This document shows positions 17,464-27,400 of a stretch of 64,000 nucleotides of DNA, one piece after another. The position numbers were made by a program, and so were the translations under genes. Under the pieces are notes generated by a model. That model saw nothing but the letters and a program-made list of their open reading frames with translations, did not search any database and had not been told where the DNA came from. Source of the DNA: CAIMWS01 sp964409245 (GTDB lineage Bacteria > Verrucomicrobiota > Verrucomicrobiia > Limisphaerales > UBA1319); contig CAYPCQ010000017.1 in assembly GCA_964409245.1 (NCBI GenBank), forward strand, positions 1-64,000. The letters are read 5' to 3'. Position 1 is the stretch's first letter. Every line of letters starts with the position of its first letter.

Positions 17464-18279
17464 ATGGCTCAGGAAAAAACAAAGTCAGTTTTTCCTGGTG
17501 CTGGGATTCCGGAAACGAAGAACGTGGAGCAACCAGTTCTATCCCCCCGGGAGATCTGGCGCCAGCCGATGCCTTTTCTGGCCCACGAGCCGCTATCCTG
17601 TATGGTTTTGCGCCTGCTGTTGAAGAAGTTTGGACGTTATATCTGCGGTGTCAGTGGATTGGAACATGTTGGGCCCGAAAAAGATCCATTCATCCTGGCC
17701 TTGAACCATAATCAGCGGATGGAGGCCGTTCTCATACCATCCTTTCTCATATTCAAACGGCAAGGGAAACTGGTTCACTTTCTGTCGGATTGGAATTTTC
17801 GCATGATCCCCGGTCTGGCTTTCATCTTGCGGCGGTCGCAGACCATTGTGCTGATGAACAAGCCTGCCCGGCCGCGGTTTTTAAATGTGCTGAAGCCGTT
17901 GTTTGCTCCGCGCACGCCAGGATGGGTCCGGGCAGCGGATAAATTAAAAGCGGGGGGAGCCGTGGGAGTTTTTACTGAAGGCACCATCAACCGTGATCCC
18001 TCGAACCTTCTGCGCGGCCATACCGGAGCGGCGCGATTGTCCCTTTTAACCCAGACCCCGGTAGTGCCCGCGGGAATCTGGTTCCCGGACCATCAACGGG
18101 GACAACTGATCAGTGATCGGTTGCCCATGCAATTAGACATCGGTGAAGCCATGCCCCCACCGCCAATTTCGGGCGAACCATCGCTGGCAATGGTCCGCCA
18201 ATGGCACGAAGCCATAATGCGTGCCATCAGCGGTTTATGCCACAAAGCGTGGGATCCCCATACCAAAAAACGACCATGA
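17464..18279 (+). CDS. 1-acyl-glycerol-3-phosphate acyltransferase-like (PlsC family)
   Basis: 271 residues from the ATG at 17464; a GTG at 17458 in the same frame is an alternative. The acyltransferase motif NHNQRMEA carries an HxxxxE variant of the HxxxxD box, where the family normally has Asp. FTEGTINRD supplies the EGT block (motif III). One moderately hydrophobic segment could anchor it to the membrane. The gene overlaps the next one by ATGA (18276-18279), so products are probably made together. PlsC-like plus GNAT N-acyltransferase is the arrangement of ornithine-lipid genes olsA/olsB; a related aminolipid pathway is a reasonable guess, not proven. Confidence 0.82.
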   Translation: MAQEKTKSVFPGAGIPETKNVEQPVLSPREIWRQPMPFLAHEPLSCMVLRLLLKKFGRYICGVSGLEHVGPEKDPFILALNHNQRMEAVLIPSFLIFKRQGKLVHFLSDWNFRMIPGLAFILRRSQTIVLMNKPARPRFLNVLKPLFAPRTPGWVRAADKLKAGGAVGVFTEGTINRDPSNLLRGHTGAARLSLLTQTPVVPAGIWFPDHQRGQLISDRLPMQLDIGEAMPPPPISGEPSLAMVRQWHEAIMRAISGLCHKAWDPHTKKRP

Positions 18280-18977
18280 TGACCTTAAAGAAACGCGTTA
18301 AAGTATTGCGGGTGGCGGGTGAAACTGATCGGGTTCACGCGCTGAAGGTCTTGCAAGCCACTTATCGCGAGGAAAAAAACTGGGTAAACAACGAGGAAAA
18401 AGTATTTCCTTCAGAGGATCTGACCAAGAAGGATGTGTCATGGTTTGTGGTGCTGGTGGATGACCGGCCCGTGGGCGTGGTGCGGGTATTATACAGCCCG
18501 CCGCTGGATCTCTACCGGGAATATGGCTTCAAGAAAATCGCCGACAACCTGGATGTGGAGGAATTTGTCCGAGCTCATCGTATCGCTGAGATTGGCCGTT
18601 TCGCCGTGCTGCCTGAATTCAGGAAATATATTGTCGTGGTGGTGATGCTGATGAGTGCGGCCAGCAAGGAAACGGTGCAAATGGGGTATACCCATTACAT
18701 CACGGATATTTTTGAGGGTGAACGCCACAGCCCTTACGAATTCCACCGCCGCGTGATGGGTTTTGAACAGGTGGCCACCCACGACACCGGGGAGTTGAAT
18801 TGCCCCAATCGGCGCATCACCATGATCCTGGATTTAAAGGAGGGCTACCGCCGGTTGCGAACCAATCAAAATTGGATTTTCCGCCTGCTTACCGAAGACT
18901 GGCCTGAAGAGTTACATCAACGGCTCATGCTGAACGGAAAGCCGGAAAGCAAAACGCCGGAAACCCCGGCCACCTGA
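18276..18977 (+). CDS. GNAT-fold N-acyltransferase (acyl-amino-acid or AHL synthase-like)
   Basis: 233 residues. The open frame begins at 18201, but the ATG at 18276 creates the ATGA overlap with the acyltransferase stop and is chosen. The pattern VVLVDDRPVGVVRVL followed by AEIGRFAVLPEFRKYIVV resembles the acetyl/acyl-binding strands of the GNAT fold. The spacing is closer to long-chain N-acyltransferases (FeeM, OlsB, autoinducer synthases) than to small acetyltransferases. The C-terminal tail is Pro/Glu/Thr-rich. The next gene starts 1 base after its stop, so the three genes form one operon. The substrate is unknown. Confidence 0.72.
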   Translation: MMTLKKRVKVLRVAGETDRVHALKVLQATYREEKNWVNNEEKVFPSEDLTKKDVSWFVVLVDDRPVGVVRVLYSPPLDLYREYGFKKIADNLDVEEFVRAHRIAEIGRFAVLPEFRKYIVVVVMLMSAASKETVQMGYTHYITDIFEGERHSPYEFHRRVMGFEQVATHDTGELNCPNRRITMILDLKEGYRRLRTNQNWIFRLLTEDWPEELHQRLMLNGKPESKTPETPAT

Positions 18978-18978
18978 C

Positions 18979-20631
18979 GTGTTTGCCTGGGCAGCAGTCT
19001 GGGTCTGCCTGCTCCTTGGTGGAGTGCCGTGCCTGGCACAAAACACCAAAATCGATGGGCTTTTCGCCCCTTGGAACCGCACCAATTCGCCCGGTGCGGC
19101 CGTGGTTGTTTTGGAAAACGGGACCGTTCGCTATCAGCAGTGTTTCGGCGCCGCCAACCTGGAATTGGGCCTTCCAATCACCTCCAACACCGTTTTCGAT
19201 GCCGCCTCAGTGGCCAAGCAGTTCACCGGTTTGGCAACGGCCATGCTGGTGGAGCAGGGCAGGATCCGGCTGGATGAAGAGGTGCGGCATTACCTGCCCG
19301 ATGTGCCGGATTTTGGCCGTGTGATCACGGTACGCCATCTTTTGCACCATACCAGCGGTTTGCGCGACTGGCCCGAGGTATTCTCCATTTCCGGTGCGAG
19401 CATGGGTGACCTGATCCCGTTCCAGTCGATTTTGGAAATGGTGAGGCGCCAGCGCGATCTGGATTTTGTGCCCGGCGAAAAATATTCCTATTCCAACACC
19501 GGCTATAATTTGCTGGCGGCCATCATTGCCAAGGTGACCGGCCAATCGTTCGCCAGTTGGGCCCAAGCCAACCTTTTCCAGCCATTGGGCATGAGCCAAA
19601 CCCGGTTTTTGGATGATCCCCACGCCTTGGTGTTCAACGGTGCTGAATCCTATACGCCGGCTGGCTGGGGGGGATTCCATAAAGCTGGCAACCAATTGGC
19701 GGCGCCCGGTTCGAGTTCTTTGTTTACGACGATAACCGATCTGGCGAAATGGATGCTGAATTTTGAATCAGGAGCGGCAGGGGGGCGGGGAGCAATCGAG
19801 GCCATGCACCAGCCATCCAAGGCCAATTCCGGTGAGCTTGTCCGCTACGGTTTCGGCTTAGGCTTGGGCGAGTTTCATGGCCTTAAAACCGTCGATCATA
19901 CCGGAGGTTGGGCGGGATTTCGGAGTGTGGTTTTCCGCATTCCGGAGAAGCGGTTCGGAGTGGCTATTTTATCCAATGCGGGCAACCTCGACACGCTGCG
20001 GATTGCCCGCAAGATCGCCGAACTTTGCCTGGATTTGCCGGTGCTCCCGAAGGCGGAGGCCGACCCTGCCGCCGATGAAAAACCAAAAACCGAAGCCTCA
20101 GCCGCAGGCGATTGGCAGGCGTATTGCGGCACCTATCGTTTGCAGTCGGGGTGGCTTTTAACCATCACTCTTGAAAATGGCCATTTGATGACCCGAGCCT
20201 CCCGTGAGGCCAAATTCGGCATGGAATTCACCGCCAAAGATTGTTTCATGGTGAAGGCATATAACGCACCTGTTCAATTTGAAAGGGATGGTTCCGGCAC
20301 CGTCAACAGTCTGCTTTATCGTGGCATGCACGCACCACGGATCACCATGCCGCAACTGAATGCTGAGCAATTGGCCCTTTTTACTGGAGACTATTGGAGC
20401 GAGGAACTTCTTGTCACTTGGCGGTTGTCCGTTCGGCAAGGCCGGCTTGTGGCTTGGCATAGGGCTTCGGGATGGGTTGGCTTTACACCCTCCGACACCG
20501 ACTGTTTTGATTTGGATAACGGCCTGAACGTGCAATTTATCCGGACAGCAGGCCGGGTCACCGGGTTTAAAATCTCGGGCCAGCGGGTGAAGAACCTCCG
20601 TTTTGACAAAAGGACCGCCTCCAACCCTTAA
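18979..20631 (+). CDS. Secreted serine hydrolase of the beta-lactamase/class C family
   Basis: 550 residues with a GTG start at 18979. Residues 1-20 form a signal peptide (hydrophobic core, then PCLAQ). The catalytic SxxK is S77-V-A-K80, the YSN motif appears in YSYSNTGYN near 171-179, and HTGG near 308 replaces the KTG box, as in esterase/peptidase-type relatives. The C-terminal 200 residues form a beta-rich extension like the DUF3471-type domain often found behind these hydrolases. It acts outside the cytoplasm, probably as a peptidase or esterase rather than an antibiotic-resistance lactamase. It is the third gene of the PlsC-GNAT operon. Confidence 0.88.
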   Translation: MFAWAAVWVCLLLGGVPCLAQNTKIDGLFAPWNRTNSPGAAVVVLENGTVRYQQCFGAANLELGLPITSNTVFDAASVAKQFTGLATAMLVEQGRIRLDEEVRHYLPDVPDFGRVITVRHLLHHTSGLRDWPEVFSISGASMGDLIPFQSILEMVRRQRDLDFVPGEKYSYSNTGYNLLAAIIAKVTGQSFASWAQANLFQPLGMSQTRFLDDPHALVFNGAESYTPAGWGGFHKAGNQLAAPGSSSLFTTITDLAKWMLNFESGAAGGRGAIEAMHQPSKANSGELVRYGFGLGLGEFHGLKTVDHTGGWAGFRSVVFRIPEKRFGVAILSNAGNLDTLRIARKIAELCLDLPVLPKAEADPAADEKPKTEASAAGDWQAYCGTYRLQSGWLLTITLENGHLMTRASREAKFGMEFTAKDCFMVKAYNAPVQFERDGSGTVNSLLYRGMHAPRITMPQLNAEQLALFTGDYWSEELLVTWRLSVRQGRLVAWHRASGWVGFTPSDTDCFDLDNGLNVQFIRTAGRVTGFKISGQRVKNLRFDKRTASNP

Positions 20632-20693
20632 CCGTGTCCAAGCAATGTTGTTTGGATCTTCTGACGCAAATCCTTGGTCTTTCGTCAATTATC

Positions 20694-20708
20694 CCCGATC
20701 AGATCGGG
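20694..20708. terminator. Palindrome between convergent genes
   Basis: CCCGATC-A-GATCGGG is a perfect inverted repeat in the 153-base gap between the convergent hydrolase and oxidoreductase genes. There is no clear T-tract on either side, so termination is only a guess from position. Confidence 0.3.
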
Positions 20709-20784
20709 CCTCAATGGATTCCGCCTGGTCTGGCGCAAAAAATTTGCCGCAAAATCCCTTCCATTCAAAATCCAGAAACAGTGC

Positions 20785-21894
20785 TTAACCAGCTGGAATA
20801 ACGGGTTTGCCCCCTGCCTTGGCGGATTCAAGGCAAAGCTCCATCACCATTTGGGTTTTCAAGGCCATTTCCGGCCAAAGCGGGTCAAGCTGCCCACTGC
20901 GGACTTGGACGGCGAAATTGCGAAAAAGATTGGTCTCCTGCGAATTGGCGGTGCCATGGCTGGATTCCTCAACCGCCCGCCGTTGGGCATGAACCGCCAT
21001 CCGAAAATCGCAGCCTTTGACTTGGAAGTCGGTATGAGAAACCTCGAAGCCGGTTTCGAGGCCGGCACAAGGCAAAACAAAGTCTTCGATTTGCAGACAT
21101 CCACGGGTGCCGCTGATTTTCGCCCATTGCTCAGTTTCGGTTAAAAATGAACAGTAAAAACTGGCCGAAACTTCATCCGCGAAAATCAGCTCTCCGCTAA
21201 AGGCCGTGGGCACCGGAGCCGGACTGTCCGGACGTTGATGCTGGCTCAGCAGCCGGCCGTGGACTTCCCTGGGCATTTGCCAATCCCGCAGCCAAAGCGC
21301 CAGCCGGAGGCAATACCATCCAAGGTCGCCCAGGCAGCCGAAAGGTTCGAGTTCGCTGTGCGATCGAATATTGCTTTTGAAAAATTCAGGTGATTGGCGG
21401 AAAGTAAAAGCGCTCGCCAAACGGCGGACTTCCCCGACGCTATGGCCATCGTCAAGAACCTGGCGCAGAAGGTTCAAGCGCCGGCTGTGCATGAACATCA
21501 CGCCATCCATAAACTGTACGCCATGAATTTGGCACGCCTCAATCATTTCCCGCAAATCCGCCACACTGGCAGCGCAGGGCTTTTCGCAGACAATATGTTT
21601 ACCCGCCGCCGCAGCCCGTATTACCCACTCCTTGCGCAAGCCGGTGGGCAGCGGGATATAAACGGCATCCACCGAGTTGGATGCCAGCAACTCCTGGTAG
21701 GCGCCGAAAGCCCTCGGAGTTTGGTCCATTGAGGCTTCAGCCTGGCATTCGGCGATAAACCGGCGGCTTTGTTCCAGGTTCCGGCTCGCAACTGCAACCA
21801 CGGTGGAGTTGCCGGATTGCTGGATGGCTTTCCAATTTTTCCGGGCAATCCCGGCGGTGCTCAGGAATCCCCAGCGGAGTTTCGGTATGCTCAT
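20785..21894 (-). CDS. Gfo/Idh/MocA-family oxidoreductase
   Basis: 369 residues from the ATG at 21892-21894; a TTG 6 bases upstream is unlikely. The N-terminal Rossmann segment is WGFLSTAGIARKNWKAI, a degenerate NAD(P)-binding loop, followed by VVAVASRNLEQS. The catalytic CEKPCA motif, with the conserved Lys of EKP, is present in the first third. The C-terminal alpha/beta domain is of usual length. Such enzymes oxidise or reduce sugars or inositols using NAD(P). It follows the methyltransferase gene by 26 bases on the same strand. The substrate cannot be read from the sequence. Confidence 0.88.
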   Translation of the reverse strand: MSIPKLRWGFLSTAGIARKNWKAIQQSGNSTVVAVASRNLEQSRRFIAECQAEASMDQTPRAFGAYQELLASNSVDAVYIPLPTGLRKEWVIRAAAAGKHIVCEKPCAASVADLREMIEACQIHGVQFMDGVMFMHSRRLNLLRQVLDDGHSVGEVRRLASAFTFRQSPEFFKSNIRSHSELEPFGCLGDLGWYCLRLALWLRDWQMPREVHGRLLSQHQRPDSPAPVPTAFSGELIFADEVSASFYCSFLTETEQWAKISGTRGCLQIEDFVLPCAGLETGFEVSHTDFQVKGCDFRMAVHAQRRAVEESSHGTANSQETNLFRNFAVQVRSGQLDPLWPEMALKTQMVMELCLESAKAGGKPVIPAG

Positions 21895-21920
21895 GGTCAA
21901 TCCTCAGGAAAACTGCAAAG

Positions 21921-22670
21921 TCAATGATCCGGTTGCCGATAAACAATGGTGATGCATTTGCGCAGGGCAGGGGGGATTACCGGCGAAATCCAACTGAATA
22001 CCCGGCTGCCGAGGCTTCCGGAAGAGCTGTAATTGGCAAACTGGATTTGCCGGACCTCGAGGCCCAATTCCCGACCCAGTATTTCCAGTTCCCAGCCGGT
22101 ATATTCCCGGTAATGGCCGGGATTGGTGCGCTCCTCTCGAATCATTTCGAAAGGATTGCGGCCGAGCAGCATCAGAAGGCGGCTGCGCAAGGCCACGGCA
22201 TTGGGGGTTTGAATGGCCAAATATCCTCCGGGGCGAACCAGGGACGCCAGGCAAGCCAAAGTTTGCCGGGGGGAGGTATATAGATGCTCGATTACTTCCG
22301 CCGCCACGACCACCTGGTAACCATTGTTTCGCGGCCATCGGCTGCGATCACCAGCGTCGTTCAAATCGAAGGTGACATGCTCGCCGGTGGGCGGTTTTGG
22401 CCATTTGGGATCGAAAAACCCCAAAGTGTCGATATTCAATTCGGGCCAGGCCAGGTGGAAGAGGTCAGTCTGAAAGGAAGGACCCACATCCAGCAGACGA
22501 CCGTTTTTGCCATCGTTTGAAGGATCGGCCAGCAACCGGTCAACCAGTTGGGCGAGGTATTCAAAGCGCCGGTAGTGATAACGGAGGTAATATTCCATTT
22601 CCCGGCCCTGCGAAGCGGCTTTCGGCAATAAGGAATCCAGCTTTTGACGAATCTCTGCGCGATTCAACAT
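21921..22670 (-). CDS. Class I SAM-dependent methyltransferase
   Basis: 249 residues. The SAM-binding motif I is RLLDVGPSFQTDL near residues 59-71. The acidic motif II region is IDTLGFFDPKW, and EVIEHLYTSP near the middle is the typical post-motif segment of the UbiE/COQ5-like Methyltransf_11/23 group, followed by VRPGGYLAIQTPN. This family methylates small molecules or sugars rather than DNA. Position beside an oxidoreductase and an O-antigen-ligase-like protein suggests modification of a surface glycan (inference). Confidence 0.86.
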   Translation of the reverse strand: MLNRAEIRQKLDSLLPKAASQGREMEYYLRYHYRRFEYLAQLVDRLLADPSNDGKNGRLLDVGPSFQTDLFHLAWPELNIDTLGFFDPKWPKPPTGEHVTFDLNDAGDRSRWPRNNGYQVVVAAEVIEHLYTSPRQTLACLASLVRPGGYLAIQTPNAVALRSRLLMLLGRNPFEMIREERTNPGHYREYTGWELEILGRELGLEVRQIQFANYSSSGSLGSRVFSWISPVIPPALRKCITIVYRQPDH

Positions 22671-22872
22671 AAAAATCTATTCCAGCCCGCTCCCCATTCT
22701 AGAAAGCTGCACCTAAAATTCAATGGCCATTTGGGGACAAAAACCAGGCGGCCCAGGCTTTGGATTTCCAATTGGGATTGGCACAAAAATGGCCCCGTTA
22801 TCATCTGGAATCCAGAGTTGACTGTTCCCGACCTTTGGAGCAAGGTTGCCGCGTTTAATAACATAAACTGAA

Positions 22873-24432
22873 ATGATAGGTCGATCTGGTTTGCCCACAG
22901 CGCTGTTCATTTTGCCGATCTGCGCGGCGCTGGCTATTTTTATCGGTTATTTGATGGCCACTCCCTTCACTTTTGGGAGTTCGGCTGTGTTGAGCCTTAC
23001 CTTTGCGGTTTTGGTGGTTCCCATCTTATTACGCTGGCATCATGCGGCGTTGATCGCGTGCTGGAATGCCACGATGATCATTTATTTCATACCTGGCCAA
23101 CCGCGTATTGGCGAGTTGGTGGCCATTCTCAGCATTTTCATCGCCATTGTAACGCGTACCCTCAATAAAGAGAGCAACTTCATCAGGGTGCCTGCGTTGA
23201 ATGCGCCGTTGTTCTTCATGGCGGTGGTCGTGTTCATAACCGCCGAACTAACCGGCGGTTTGGGCGCCCGGCAATTGGGTGCGGAAACCTGGGGAGCCAA
23301 GCGCTATATTGGATTGTTTACAGCCATGCTGAGCTATTATGCCTTTACCGCCAGTCGCTTGCCTCAGGAGAATGCGAAGTGGCTGGCATCTTTATTCTTC
23401 CTCGGCGGTGTTACTGCATTTGTCAGTGATTTGGCCTATGCCGCAGGCTCCAATTTTTATTGGTTGTTCGCCTTCTTTCCAGCGGATATCGCCGCCCATC
23501 AGGCCTTTACCGAAACCACTTTGAAGCGGTTTTCCGGCTTAAGTTGGGCAGCCATCGCCGCTCTGAATTTCCTGCTCGTCCGTTACGGCATAACCGGGGT
23601 TTTCGATCTGAAAAAACCGTGGCGGATATTATTGCTGATCGCTTGCGGCCTGATCAGCATGTTGGGTGGCTACCGTTCCTCTGTGCTGGTATTTGCGATC
23701 ACCTTTACGGTGCAGTTTTTTTACGAGGGCTTGTTTCGCAGCAAACTGTTCCCAGTCATTCTTTTTGCGAGTTTGATGGCGGGAGTGTTTGTGGTGGCTT
23801 TTACCGATCAACTGCCTCTGTCCATGCAGCGCAGCCTCAGTTTCTTGCCACTGGATATTGATCCCATGGCCAAGCACGATGCCGCCGGAACTTTGGATTG
23901 GCGCCTGCAAATGTGGAAAACCGTGGTCAAGGATGTGCCCACCTACTTGTTGTTAGGCAAAGGTTTTTCATTTAATTCCACGGATTACTATCTGACTGAG
24001 GAAGCCACCAAGCGGGGATTCTACGGAGCGTTTGAATCCACGTTGGTGACGGGCAATTACCACAACGGCATCCTGACCATCATCATCCCTTTTGGCATTT
24101 GGGGGATAATTGGTTTTACTTGGTTTTGCATCGCGGCGATGCGCATTTTATACGCCAATTACCGCAATTCATCCGCGAAATTGCAGACCATCAACTGCTT
24201 CCTCCTTTCCTATTTTGTGGCCCGGTTGCTTTATTATATTTTCTTTTACGGCCAGTTTGACTTGGATCTTATGGTCTTCACCAGTGTCGTGGGATTAAGC
24301 GTCACCATCAATCATGGGGTTCTAATTACTCGAACTGAAGAATCCGAGGAAAAAGGTGAATTTACTCCGGATACCCCATTGCTGATGCCGCCACCGTTGC
24401 CTGGTTTTAACCGGATTTCCCGGGGTGCCTGA
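22873..24432 (+). CDS. O-antigen ligase/polymerase-like membrane protein
   Basis: 519 residues with about 11-12 hydrophobic segments spread over the chain and a polar C-terminal tail. A large loop in the second half contains DWRLQMWKTVVKDVP and NYHNGILTIIIPFGIWG, which resemble the Wzy_C/O-antigen ligase periplasmic loop with its conserved Arg and His. These proteins join or polymerise lipid-linked oligosaccharides at the outer face of the inner membrane. Divergent from the methyltransferase gene. Distinguishing ligase, polymerase or exopolysaccharide protein is not possible here. Confidence 0.78.
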   Translation: MIGRSGLPTALFILPICAALAIFIGYLMATPFTFGSSAVLSLTFAVLVVPILLRWHHAALIACWNATMIIYFIPGQPRIGELVAILSIFIAIVTRTLNKESNFIRVPALNAPLFFMAVVVFITAELTGGLGARQLGAETWGAKRYIGLFTAMLSYYAFTASRLPQENAKWLASLFFLGGVTAFVSDLAYAAGSNFYWLFAFFPADIAAHQAFTETTLKRFSGLSWAAIAALNFLLVRYGITGVFDLKKPWRILLLIACGLISMLGGYRSSVLVFAITFTVQFFYEGLFRSKLFPVILFASLMAGVFVVAFTDQLPLSMQRSLSFLPLDIDPMAKHDAAGTLDWRLQMWKTVVKDVPTYLLLGKGFSFNSTDYYLTEEATKRGFYGAFESTLVTGNYHNGILTIIIPFGIWGIIGFTWFCIAAMRILYANYRNSSAKLQTINCFLLSYFVARLLYYIFFYGQFDLDLMVFTSVVGLSVTINHGVLITRTEESEEKGEFTPDTPLLMPPPLPGFNRISRGA

Positions 24433-24447
24433 TCTTTCAAGGCACCC
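24423..24447 (+). terminator. Stem-loop over the stop codon of the ligase-like gene
   Basis: GGGTGCCT (24423-24430) pairs with AGGCACCC (24440-24447) around a 9-base loop. The gene's TGA stop lies at 24430-24432, within the stem and loop. It sits in the 41-base gap between convergent genes. There is no T-run after it, so an intrinsic terminator is uncertain. Confidence 0.35.
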
Positions 24448-24473
24448 AGGGGCTTGGCTTTCACACTGCTTTT

Positions 24474-27400
24474 TCAGTTTTTGTTGAGCGCATCGCGCGC
24501 TTTTTGGCGAGCCTCTTCCTTGGATGAATCGGTCGATTGGGGCTGGTCCACCGCCATCTGCCAGGCTTTCGTGGCCAGATCAGGCTTGCGCATTGCGGCC
24601 AGCGCCTGGCCGCGCAGGTAGTGGATATGTGAATCGCAGGTGTTTTGGAGACGACCGGTGGCCAGGTTTTGCGGGTATTCCAGTGCCCGATCGAATTCAG
24701 CCAAAGCTTCCGAAGCGCGCCCGGCCTTCAGAAGGTCATTGCCTAGCGCCAGGTGTGCCTCCTCAAAAATCTGATGCACTTCCTGGGCTCCCTCCCAGAT
24801 TATGAGGCGAACGGAATCCAGCAATTTGGCCGTTTTTTCATATTGGTTCATGCGGTTATAGGTGCGGGCAAGCAAAACCGCGAAGTCGGAGCGGCTTTGG
24901 CCGGCAGCAAAAGCTCCCGAAAGAACTTTGGCCACCCGGCTGATCAAGTTGTTTTTTTCTGCTGCGTCGCGGGCTTGATCAGCCAGCGCGGCCAAAGCTT
25001 TGGCCAGATCCATGGCCAGAATGGGATCTTTCGGATCGGCTTGGTTGCCGAGGTCGAATAATTGAACAGCCGCTTTTAAATCGCCGTCCACCTGTTGCGC
25101 GGCTGCGCCTAAAGCCCGATAGGCAATGGCTGGAGCGGCCTTCTTTTCCGCCGCTTTTTGCCAGAATTGCCGCCCTTCAGAGGTTTTTCCCAGCGAAAAT
25201 AGCAGGTGGCCGAGCAGCAACGCCGCCTGGCCATCCTGGGGATTTTTGCTCAAAGCCCACTGAAGAACGGGGACGCTTTCTCCATGGTGGGGAAACACGC
25301 CTTCGGCATTAAGCGAGGTGGAGAGATCCAGCAAGGTGCGCATGGGGTCTGGCCGGTTGGTTTTTTCAGCGAGGTACGCCGCCCAATAAACCACCAGGGG
25401 ATCCATATCTTTTTGATGGATGGCTTTGAGGTAAAAGGCGTCCATTACCAAGTAAGCCATTTCAAACTGGCCCAAGCCTGAATATTCCACAGCCAATTCC
25501 AAGATGGCGAGCGCCTTGCCTTTTGCCAACGGGGCCAGGGTCCATTCCGGGAATTCCATCCCTTGCAGCCATAAGAGGCTGCGGGCCAGGGTATCCAGTG
25601 GATTATCCCGAAGGTTGGCCTGGATTAAAGGCAGTGCTTCTTGGGGGCGGCCCAGCCTGAACAAAGCGCAGGCCAGCCGGTGGCGGCAGGCAGGGTCCGA
25701 GTTCCATGGGCCAACCGGCGATAGCGCTTGCACCACCCCCTCAAAATCATCCCGGCGCAGGAGCAGTTTCCCTGCCAGGGCGCGTCCCGGAATGGCAATT
25801 GCCGGGTCGAGCGCCGACTTCCAAGCCTCCTCCAAAGCCAAAGCCTCCCGGCCCTGCAAGTTGGAGGCAACCGCCAGGGCGAAATGGGCCAATCCCGATT
25901 CGGGATTAGTTTTTAAAGCCCTTTCCGCCTCATAACCGGCGTCTTGAGAGGCCCGGTCCATCAATAAAAAGGCCAGGCCGGTATGGGCCGGTGCCTGGTT
26001 GGCGTCGAGCGTCAAGGCCTGGCGGAAGCTTTTTTCGGACTCTTTTTCATTGGCGAAGAGGAACTGCTCCCAACCTTTTTGGGCATGTTCCGCGCTTGTT
26101 TTGGGATCAGGTTTATTGGCAGGTGGTTTCCTTACGGGCAAATCCAACGGCACTTGGCACCGCGCCAGCACGAATGCCCCGGCGGTGACTTCCAGTTGGA
26201 ACGGCTCTTTTTCCTGGCCAGTGAAAAGGCTGATGCTGACCGGGCTGCGAGGTGATATGGAGCGTTGGGAGGAATCCAAAATCCGGCCGTTTTTGCGGAT
26301 AGTAAAGGTTGCGGGGGACCAATCTCCACTGCCCATGGCGCGGATCAGCAAGGTGTTTTCTTTGGCTTGGGTATTCAGGGCCACCTCGCGGTTGGCAAAG
26401 GTAAACCCGCCTAAACCATGCACTGGATACCACCATTCCTCCCAGGCGACACCTTCCGCCGGATCCAGCCGTCCTACGTCAGCCTGGGTGGGAAGCGGCC
26501 CGGTTTGCACCTCGTTGTAGGGGCCGTCGTCGTCGGTCAGGTCCATTTGGTGCATCTGGCCGTAGCTGCCAGTGCCCCAAGTCCAGGCTTTCTTGCCTGG
26601 CACTTGATGGTGGTTGGCATAAGCGATAATGCCGGTGTTGGCCTCCTCATCATAAGAACCGAAAAAGTCCTGGTCACACTGGTAAGCGAAAATCGAGGAG
26701 GCGTCCTGGTAGTTGCGCCCCAAACTCAAATCTTTGCCATTGGCGACTGGCCAGGTGTAAAACTCCTTGCCGCCGTGGTCGGTGCCCAAGGTCATGGGAT
26801 AAACAAACCGGAAACCGTGCGTGTTGGGAACCGCGGTGCAGTTCCAAAAATAATAAGGAGCGATGGTTTCGGAGGGGTTGTAAATGCGGATCTTTTCCTC
26901 CAAGTAGGAACGTCCTGGCCGCAAGGTGATGCACACCGTCCATTGCGTGTGGTTTATGCGTTCGGTTTCCCCAACTGCCACGGTTCGCGAACCGTCCGGC
27001 GCCTGCGGGAGGATTTCCACATCCACCGGTTGCATGGCGCTGACGCTATGACCGGCGGGGCCGGTATTAAATTCGATTCCGCCCGAAATCCAGGCCCCGC
27101 ATTGGCCGATCAAGCCTGGTTTCACGACATGGTTCACATAGAACATCTGTTTGCCGGTGGTCTTATTGAAGACCTCATAAACCTTTCCTCCAATCTCCGG
27201 CAAAAAGGTGATCCGCAGAAACTCGTTTTCCAATACCGCCGTTTGGTAGGTGCGCACTTCCCGAGTGCGGCGAAGGTTGTCCATCATTGGGTATGGGTAA
27301 ATATTCCGGTTGTCAGTGGCTTTAAAAAAAGGGTGGGGCACTGCTGGCAGCCAGGGATACGTGGGCAGTTGGATGGTATCCCTGCGGGCGGTTACTTCGG

